NCBI GenBank assembly: GCA_003171035.1
Contig: PMXR01000048.1
Location: forward strand, 1-35,447
Direction: 5' to 3'
From: Chloroflexota bacterium
GTDB taxonomy: Bacteria; Chloroflexota; Limnocylindria; Limnocylindrales; CSP1-4
Length of the DNA stretch: 35,447 nt
In this document: in pieces, positions 31,230 to 35,447 of the stretch
Layout of the letters: every line of letters starts with the position of its first letter
Position numbering within the stretch: position 1 is the stretch's first letter
Notes under the pieces: generated by a model
What the model was told of the DNA's origin: nothing
Seen by the model: only the letters and a program-made list of their open reading frames with translations
Database searches by the model: none
Made by a program: the position numbers and the translations under genes

Positions 31230-31463
31230 ATGACCAGAACCAACATCGCAGCAATCGAAACCATCGAAACCGCCGAGCGCGAGAACCCGGTCTGCAGCTG
31301 CGGTCAACACACTGCCGCCGTCGCCAAGAACGATGGAATCTGGCTTGAATGCCTGTCCATCCGCGACGCCGACTGCGGCCCTCTCGGCCGGTTGCTGGCT
31401 CCGTTCCAGGAGGCCGGTCACGTACGCATGCTGATCGTCGAACCGCTCGACTACGCCGCGTAA
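31230..31463 (+). CDS. small Cys-containing protein, unknown function, TetR-linked
   Basis: The 77-residue protein has AAGGAG 9 nt before ATG. An N-terminal Thr/Ile/Glu-rich helix is followed by NPVCSCGQHTAAVAKNDGIWLECLSIRDADCG, giving C-x-C-x2-H, then two more Cys: a possible metal or redox site. The end, HVRMLIVEPLDYAA, is beta-like. No family is recognised. It is divergent from the TetR gene and carries its own promoter and the operator candidate, so it is probably inducible by a TetR ligand. Confidence 0.8.
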   Translation: MTRTNIAAIETIETAERENPVCSCGQHTAAVAKNDGIWLECLSIRDADCGPLGRLLAPFQEAGHVRMLIVEPLDYAA

Positions 31464-31537
31464 TCCGCGCAACTTGCGCGACTGACGGCATCGGCCGAAC
31501 AATGGCCAGGTGCCCCGGGGAGGCCGTCTGAAGCGGC

Positions 31538-31543
31538 TACGAT
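31538..31543 (+). promoter_or_regulatory. possible -10 element before the 31579 terminator
   Basis: TACGAT lies about 36 bp before the terminator hairpin, so a transcript of only about 55-60 nt could start here. No clear -35 element. Confidence 0.2.
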
Positions 31544-31578
31544 CCATCCCGCAGCACCTGTCAGGCTGATCCTTATCG

Positions 31579-31613
31579 AGGCCCCTGCGAACCCCCGCAG
31601 GGGCCTTTCTTTG
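31579..31613 (+). terminator. strong intrinsic terminator
   Basis: AGGCCCCTGCG (31579-31589) pairs perfectly with CGCAGGGGCCT (31596-31606), followed by TTCTTTG. It ends transcription from the 31230 gene, 115 bp downstream of its stop, and isolates the kdp operon. Confidence 0.92.
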
Positions 31614-31726
31614 TGTCCGACCTAGACGGCTGCGGACGCGGGCGGCGCGTTCGTCGGGCAACGAGCGCCGCTCAACAACTGCTCAATAGGGTGGGCCCGA
31701 TGTCGTCTGTAGCCGTCCCGCGGGAC

Positions 31727-31732
31727 TACCAT
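31727..31732 (+). promoter_or_regulatory. -10 element of the kdpD-like gene, leaderless start
   Basis: TACCAT ends 7 nt before ATG 31740; no ribosome-binding site is present. Confidence 0.45.
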
Positions 31733-31739
31733 CGATTCG

Positions 31740-33383
31740 ATGGAAACTGCCCGAAGAAGCCTGCGGCTGTTCGGACCGGCACGCTTGATGCCGGTGGCGG
31801 CGACGATCGCGGCGGCACTCGTATTGGCGAGCCTGGCTGTTGCCCTGGCCGTCCGACTCGGCGTGACTCACGCCGCGCCGATCTACCTGCTCGCGGTCGT
31901 GGCCGTCGGAATGCGCTGGGGCACGGTCCCAGCGGTGATCACCTCCGTGGCGGCATTCCTCGCCTTTGACTTCCTGTTCGTCCAGCCTCTATACGCCTTC
32001 ACCATCAGCAGCCCGGAAGAGTGGCTGAACCTGCTCCTCCTCCTGGCCGTCGCGGTGGCCATCGGCCGGCTCGTGGCACTCCAGGCCGAGCACGCCCAGG
32101 AAGTGGCCCAGCGGGCCCGCGAGGCGCAGGCCTTGTTCGGCATCAGCCGGGCCCTCGCCGAAACGCGGACGATCGAGGAAGCGGCGCCGGTCGTGCTCGA
32201 GCGACTGGCTGCGGCGGCGGCGATGGACCGGATCTGGTTTGCGCTTGGGCCCACTCCGGCCGACGAAAAGACGATCGCAGACACGGCTCCGGGCGAGCCG
32301 CTACCGGTACCGGCCTGGCAAGTTGTGCTGCAGCGCTCACCCGGCGAAGAGCCGGCTCGTTGGGCCCGCATGCACGTGGCCACGGACATGGTTCGCAGAA
32401 GGGCCGACCGCGCCACGGTCCACCGCGTCAGGGTCGAGGCGTCCGGCGAGGCTCTGGGTTCGGTCTGGGCCTTGCGCGCCCGCGACGAGCGCCAGCCCGA
32501 CCGGGCCGAGACGCGGATTCTCTCGGCCGCGGCAGACCAGCTCGGCCAGGCCGTCATCCGCGATCGGGCCGATCACGAGCGAACCAACGCCGAGATCGCT
32601 CGACGCAGCGAAGCCCTCAAGACGGCTTTGCTCGACTCCGTCTCGCACGATCTGCGAACCCCGCTGGCCACGATCCGCGCGGCGGCGGGCAGCATGCTCG
32701 ACGAATCGGTGGCTTGGACGCCGGAGGACCGGCGCGAGGCCTTTCTGGCGATCGACTCGGAGGCCGAACGCATGGGCCGGTTGGTCCGCAACCTGCTCGA
32801 TCTGAGCCGGATCGAAGGCGGCGCTCTAAAGCCCGAACTCGAACCCTGCGATCTCGACGACTTGCTCGCCCAGGTCGTCCGCCGAGCGGGCGCTGCATCG
32901 GCCAAGCATGTGATGGTGGAGCTGCCCGACTCGCTGCCGCCGGTCCTGGCGGACCAGTTGTACCTGAGCCAGGTGTTGGCCAACCTGCTCGAGAACGCCG
33001 TCCGCCACGGCGGCGACCTGATCCGAGTGCGAGGCTCGCAGTTGCCGGGCGGCCTGGTGCAGATCAGCGTCGAGGACGACGGACACGGCGTGCCCAAGAC
33101 CGCGCTGCCTCACCTCTTCGAGAAGTTCTACCAGGCCGGGCCACCGAGCGAGGGCAAGCGACGCGGCATGGGCATCGGGATGACCGTCGTCGAAGGACTC
33201 ACGCGGGCCATGCGAGGCGAGGTCGAGGCAGGCCGCAGCGAACTCGGTGGCCTGCGCGTTGACGTGCGGCTCCGTCCCGCGTTCGTGCCGGAGGAGAACG
33301 CCGCGCCGGCCGACCCGGCCGCGCCGGCCGACCCGGCCCCGGCCGCCGAGGCCATGCCGGATCACGTCCGGGCCGACGCATGA
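31740..33383 (+). CDS. kdpD: KdpD-type sensor histidine kinase lacking the N-terminal KdpD/USP domains
   Basis: The 547-residue protein begins directly with the four-helix DUF4118 membrane domain (about 14-110; AAPIYLLAVVAVGMRWG, FLAFDFLFVQPLYAFTISSP), followed by a GAF-like region, HisKA with His about 303 (SVSHDLRTPLATIRAAAGSM) and an ATPase domain (LANLLENAVRHGG, EDDGHGVP, GMGIGMTVVEG). Classical KdpD has about 350 further N-terminal residues with Walker-type and universal-stress domains, the latter binding c-di-AMP in some species. Here they are absent. A PADPAAPADP tail is coded by an 18-bp tandem repeat. The kdpE start overlaps the stop (ATGA). Confidence 0.9.
   Translation: METARRSLRLFGPARLMPVAATIAAALVLASLAVALAVRLGVTHAAPIYLLAVVAVGMRWGTVPAVITSVAAFLAFDFLFVQPLYAFTISSPEEWLNLLLLLAVAVAIGRLVALQAEHAQEVAQRAREAQALFGISRALAETRTIEEAAPVVLERLAAAAAMDRIWFALGPTPADEKTIADTAPGEPLPVPAWQVVLQRSPGEEPARWARMHVATDMVRRRADRATVHRVRVEASGEALGSVWALRARDERQPDRAETRILSAAADQLGQAVIRDRADHERTNAEIARRSEALKTALLDSVSHDLRTPLATIRAAAGSMLDESVAWTPEDRREAFLAIDSEAERMGRLVRNLLDLSRIEGGALKPELEPCDLDDLLAQVVRRAGAASAKHVMVELPDSLPPVLADQLYLSQVLANLLENAVRHGGDLIRVRGSQLPGGLVQISVEDDGHGVPKTALPHLFEKFYQAGPPSEGKRRGMGIGMTVVEGLTRAMRGEVEAGRSELGGLRVDVRLRPAFVPEENAAPADPAAPADPAPAAEAMPDHVRADA
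33303..33338. repeat. 18-bp tandem repeat at the 3' end of kdpD
   Basis: GCGCCGGCCGACCCGGCC is present twice in frame, coding for APADPA units in the C-terminal tail. Confidence 0.85.
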
Positions 33384-34117
33384 GCGGCCCGTCGATCCTG
33401 CTCGTCGAGGACGAGGCGCCCGCCAGACGCGCCCTGGCCGACTACCTCGAGCGGCGCGGCTACGAGGTTCGTGGAGCGGAGACGGCCCATGAAGCCATGC
33501 GGCAGTGGGACGCCCGCCGCGCCGACCTGGTCCTGCTCGATCTGGGCCTGCCCGATCTCGACGGCGTGGACGTGATCCGCCGGATCCGCCGCGAGGCCAC
33601 GACACCGATCATCATCCTGTCGGCCCGCGGCGACGAACGCGACAAGATCGCAGGGCTCGAGGCCGGCGCCGACGACTACCTGGCCAAGCCCTTCGCCACC
33701 GACGAGTTGAACGCCCGTATTCGGGCCGTCCTCCGGCGCGCGGGAGGGCCCGATGCCGATGCTCAGGGCTGCCTCCGCCTCGGCCCGATCGAGCTCGACA
33801 CCGTCAGACGAGAGGTCCTCGTCTCGGGCGAGACGGTTCGGCTGACTCCCCGCGAGTACGAGCTCCTGAAGGTCATGATGTCGAACCAGGGCCGGGTCAT
33901 GACCAAGGCCAGGCTGCTGCGCGCGGTCTGGGGTCTGGCCTATGCCGACGAGAGCACGTACCTCCACGTCTACGTGAACCGGCTCCGCCGCAAGCTCTCG
34001 GCCGCGGCGCCGGCAGCAACGCTCGATGGTCTCATCGAGACTGAACCCGGTATCGGCTACCGGATCGCCGACCACGAATCGCTGGGCGTAGCCCCCGTCC
34101 GTGACCCGCTCGTTTAG
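33380..34117 (+). CDS. kdpE: KdpE-type response regulator
   Basis: The 245-residue protein joins a receiver (SILLVEDEAPARRAL; phospho-acceptor Asp about 54 in LVLLDLGLPDLDG; Lys in DDYLAKPFATDEL) to an OmpR-type winged helix (LTPREYELLKVMMSNQGRVMTKARLLRAVWG, YLHVYVNRLRRKL, GIGYRIAD). It overlaps kdpD by 4 bp (ATGA). It should activate the kdpFA(BC) operon at low potassium or high osmolarity. A short C-terminal extension (ESLGVAPVRDPLV) goes beyond the usual end. Confidence 0.94.
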   Translation: MSGPSILLVEDEAPARRALADYLERRGYEVRGAETAHEAMRQWDARRADLVLLDLGLPDLDGVDVIRRIRREATTPIIILSARGDERDKIAGLEAGADDYLAKPFATDELNARIRAVLRRAGGPDADAQGCLRLGPIELDTVRREVLVSGETVRLTPREYELLKVMMSNQGRVMTKARLLRAVWGLAYADESTYLHVYVNRLRRKLSAAAPAATLDGLIETEPGIGYRIADHESLGVAPVRDPLV

Positions 34118-34184
34118 ACAGCGTTAAGGCGCCGCGCCGCGTCGGACCGCGCCGCCTCTTGGGGGTCGAGACGATCCTCGAGGC

Positions 34185-34454
34185 ATGGCAAGCGAACAGG
34201 GACGTCCCTCAACGAACCCCGATCCGGATGAAACCCGGCGCCGGCTGACCTCCGAGGTCGCGGAAGTCGAGACCGCGATAGAACTCGTGGCTTCCGGCCC
34301 GGCGTCGAGCGTGACTCTCAGCGGCCTCAAATTCGGCGAGGAACTGGCGCGCCATTTCCACGCGGAGGCTCAGTCAAGGGGCCTCCGCCTCGAGCCGATC
34401 CCATGGCCCGAGGACGCCGGCTGCGACCTGATCGTGCGGAGGATCGATGAGTAG
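34185..34454 (+). CDS. hypothetical protein in the kdp operon
   Basis: The 89-residue protein has a disordered N-terminus (MASEQGRPSTNPDPDE) and an alpha/beta part: RRRLTSEVAEVETAIELVASGPASSVTLSGLKFGEELARHFHAEAQSRGLRLEPIPWPEDAGCDLIVRRIDE. No motif or family is recognised. It starts 67 bp after kdpE and overlaps the next gene by 8 bp, so it is translated with it. No strong ribosome-binding site precedes the ATG. Its position between the regulator and the pump genes suggests a role tied to potassium uptake or its control, but this is only context. Confidence 0.75.
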   Translation: MASEQGRPSTNPDPDETRRRLTSEVAEVETAIELVASGPASSVTLSGLKFGEELARHFHAEAQSRGLRLEPIPWPEDAGCDLIVRRIDE

Positions 34455-34872
34455 CGGAGTCCCCAAGGCCAGGGTTCTGATGATCGAGGACGACCTGACG
34501 CTGGCGTCGATCATCACGAAGCATTTGCGAGCCCGGGGCCACGAAGCTCGCATGGCTGCCTCCGCGGAGGAGGCCGCAGAGCTGATCCGCTCCGGGTACC
34601 GGCCGACGATCGTGCTACTCGATATCAACTTGCCCGGTGACTCCGGATGGGGCTTCCTCCGCGGCGGCACCCTCGCCGCGGCGGGCAGCCCGCCGGTGTT
34701 CGTGGTCAGCGCCACCAACGTGCCGCCGTCGCGGCTGCGCGAGTTCCACTGCGCCGGCTACCTGCCCAAACCCTTCGCCGTTCCGACGCTCATCGAAATC
34801 GTGGAGCGGCATCACAGCGAGGCCGGCGACCCCGACCCCAGCGTCCCCCAGGGAGGATTCGATGCTCTTTGA
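34447..34872 (+). CDS. receiver-domain protein inside the kdp operon
   Basis: The 141-residue protein is a single receiver: LMIEDDLTLASIITKHLRARGHE, Asp about 59 (IVLLDINLPGDSGWGFL), VVSATN and Lys in YLPKPFAVP. GGAGG lies 5 nt before the ATG. No output domain; a polar tail (EAGDPDPSVPQGGFDAL) ends the protein. It could be a second target of the KdpD-type kinase, a phosphate sink, or a contact point with the pump. The next small gene starts 11 nt before its stop. Confidence 0.88.
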   Translation: MSSGVPKARVLMIEDDLTLASIITKHLRARGHEARMAASAEEAAELIRSGYRPTIVLLDINLPGDSGWGFLRGGTLAAAGSPPVFVVSATNVPPSRLREFHCAGYLPKPFAVPTLIEIVERHHSEAGDPDPSVPQGGFDAL

Positions 34873-34954
34873 TCTGGCGATGTTCGCCCTGATGGCAGCC
34901 TGCCTGCTGTTCTTCCTGGGCATGATCTGGCTCTGCCAGAAGCTGGCGCAGTGA
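34862..34954 (+). CDS. 30-residue single-span membrane peptide of the kdp operon
   Basis: Missing from the ORF track because of its length. It reads MLFDLAMFALMAACLLFFLG followed by MIWLCQKLAQ, one membrane helix with a short charged end. GGGAGG stands 5-6 nt before ATG. It overlaps the receiver gene by 11 nt and kdpF by 4 nt (GTGA). Tiny membrane proteins of this kind directly before kdpF are seen in several high-GC phyla; the role is presumably accessory to Kdp assembly. Confidence 0.8.
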   Translation: MLFDLAMFALMAACLLFFLGMIWLCQKLAQ

Positions 34955-35040
34955 ACATCCAGGACCTGCTGGGCGGCGTGATCGTCCTCTTCCTCGGCGT
35001 CTACCTCATGTTTACCCTTCTGCGAGCGGAGAAGTTCTAG
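34951..35040 (+). CDS. kdpF: KdpF, small subunit of the Kdp potassium ATPase
   Basis: The GTG start (overlapping the previous stop) gives a 29-residue peptide with one helix, GVIVLFLGVYLMFTLLRAEKF. The YLxxxLLRxEKF ending is the hallmark of KdpF. It stabilises the KdpABC complex in the membrane. kdpA begins at the very next base after its stop. Confidence 0.92.
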   Translation: MNIQDLLGGVIVLFLGVYLMFTLLRAEKF

Positions 35041-35447
35041 ATGATTCCCTCGCTCCCCGGCCTGCTCCAGGCCCTCAGCCTCTTTGCCGTCGCGATCCTG
35101 CTGACACGGCCGCTCGGCGGCTACATGCGCAAGGTCTTCGACGGCGAGCGAGTCTTCATCTCGCCCGTCATCCGGCCGATCGAACGCGGCATCTACAAGG
35201 TCATGCGCATCGACGAGAACGTCGAGCAGCGCTGGCCCGCATACGCGGTGTCGGTCCTGGTCTTCTCGTTCGTGTGCATCCTGGCCCTGTACCTCCAGCA
35301 GCGGTTGCAGACGTACCTGCCACTCAGCACGACAGGTGCCTCCGGAGTCGGCAACGTCAATCCCGACCTCGCCTACAACACCGCCGTCAGCTTCGACACG
35401 AACACGAACTGGCAGAACTACCTGGGCGAGACGACGATGACGTACCT
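35041..35447 (+). CDS. kdpA: KdpA, potassium-binding subunit, partial (3' end off the window)
   Basis: The ATG follows kdpF without a gap. About 135 residues are present: a first helix (LLQALSLFAVAILLTRPLGGYM), the conserved region to RIDENVEQRWPAYAVSVLVFS, a second helix and the first selectivity-filter region NTAVSFDTNTNWQNYLGETT. KdpA forms the potassium channel-like path of the Kdp P-type ATPase. The residue before TNTNWQ is Asp where a hydrophobic or Thr residue is more usual. kdpB and kdpC are expected beyond the right edge. Confidence 0.96.
   Translation, partial: MIPSLPGLLQALSLFAVAILLTRPLGGYMRKVFDGERVFISPVIRPIERGIYKVMRIDENVEQRWPAYAVSVLVFSFVCILALYLQQRLQTYLPLSTTGASGVGNVNPDLAYNTAVSFDTNTNWQNYLGETTMTY

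Overview
The window is GC-rich chromosomal DNA from a bacterium that, by overall impression, resembles the Chloroflexota (Ellin6529/Limnocylindria-like soil and freshwater lineages) or a similar high-GC Terrabacteria group. This rests on protein style, many candidate leaderless starts and the absence of any plasmid or phage gene. It is inference, not a database result. Genes are dense, mostly on short same-strand runs, and no insertion sequence, CRISPR array or rRNA was seen.

Left part (1-5 kb): a partial tRNA-Lys runs off the left edge, followed by an S41 protease gene and an initiator tRNA-fMet with a clean promoter and terminator. A small stress-gene cluster follows (GlsB/YeaQ-type membrane protein, CsbD-like protein, DUF5661 protein, cupin, DUF2255 protein). 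It contains a poorly coding 850-bp stretch with one decayed gene fragment, and a 34-bp exact repeat made from the 3' end of the DUF5661 gene.

5-9.2 kb (minus strand): a DksA/TraR zinc-finger gene, a very large hybrid histidine kinase (membrane sensor, PAS, HisKA, HATPase, two REC, HPt) and a stand-alone receiver overlapping it by 4 bp, together a likely phosphorelay. 9.3-18 kb (plus strand): YHS protein, 7Fe/8S-type ferredoxin, BtuF-like protein, methyltransferase, proC, PIG-L deacetylase, S9 peptidase, two unknown or thioredoxin-like proteins and proline dehydrogenase. Before proC lies an unassigned 430-bp region with four 11-bp direct repeats of the response-regulator type and a large hairpin.

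18-30.4 kb (mostly minus strand): GyrI-like protein, DinB-like protein, EamA transporter, then (plus) two small proteins, then a comEA-comEC-HD-holA run, a 455-residue protein with a polymerase-beta-type nucleotidyltransferase signature, and leuS. Two copies of a structured repeat (17.87-17.97 and 26.32-26.39 kb) share internal sequence but have entirely different, fully paired outer stems. Each sits just after the stop codon of a minus-strand gene.

30.4-35.4 kb: a TetR regulator diverges from a 77-residue Cys-containing protein, with a near-consensus promoter and an operator-like inverted repeat between them. The window ends in a kdp potassium-transport operon: a shortened KdpD-type kinase, KdpE, an unknown protein, an extra receiver protein, a 30-residue membrane peptide, KdpF and the start of KdpA.

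The most noteworthy items are the covarying structured repeat, the putative response-regulator-controlled small RNA before proC, the nucleotidyltransferase-like protein and the remodelled kdp regulatory module.
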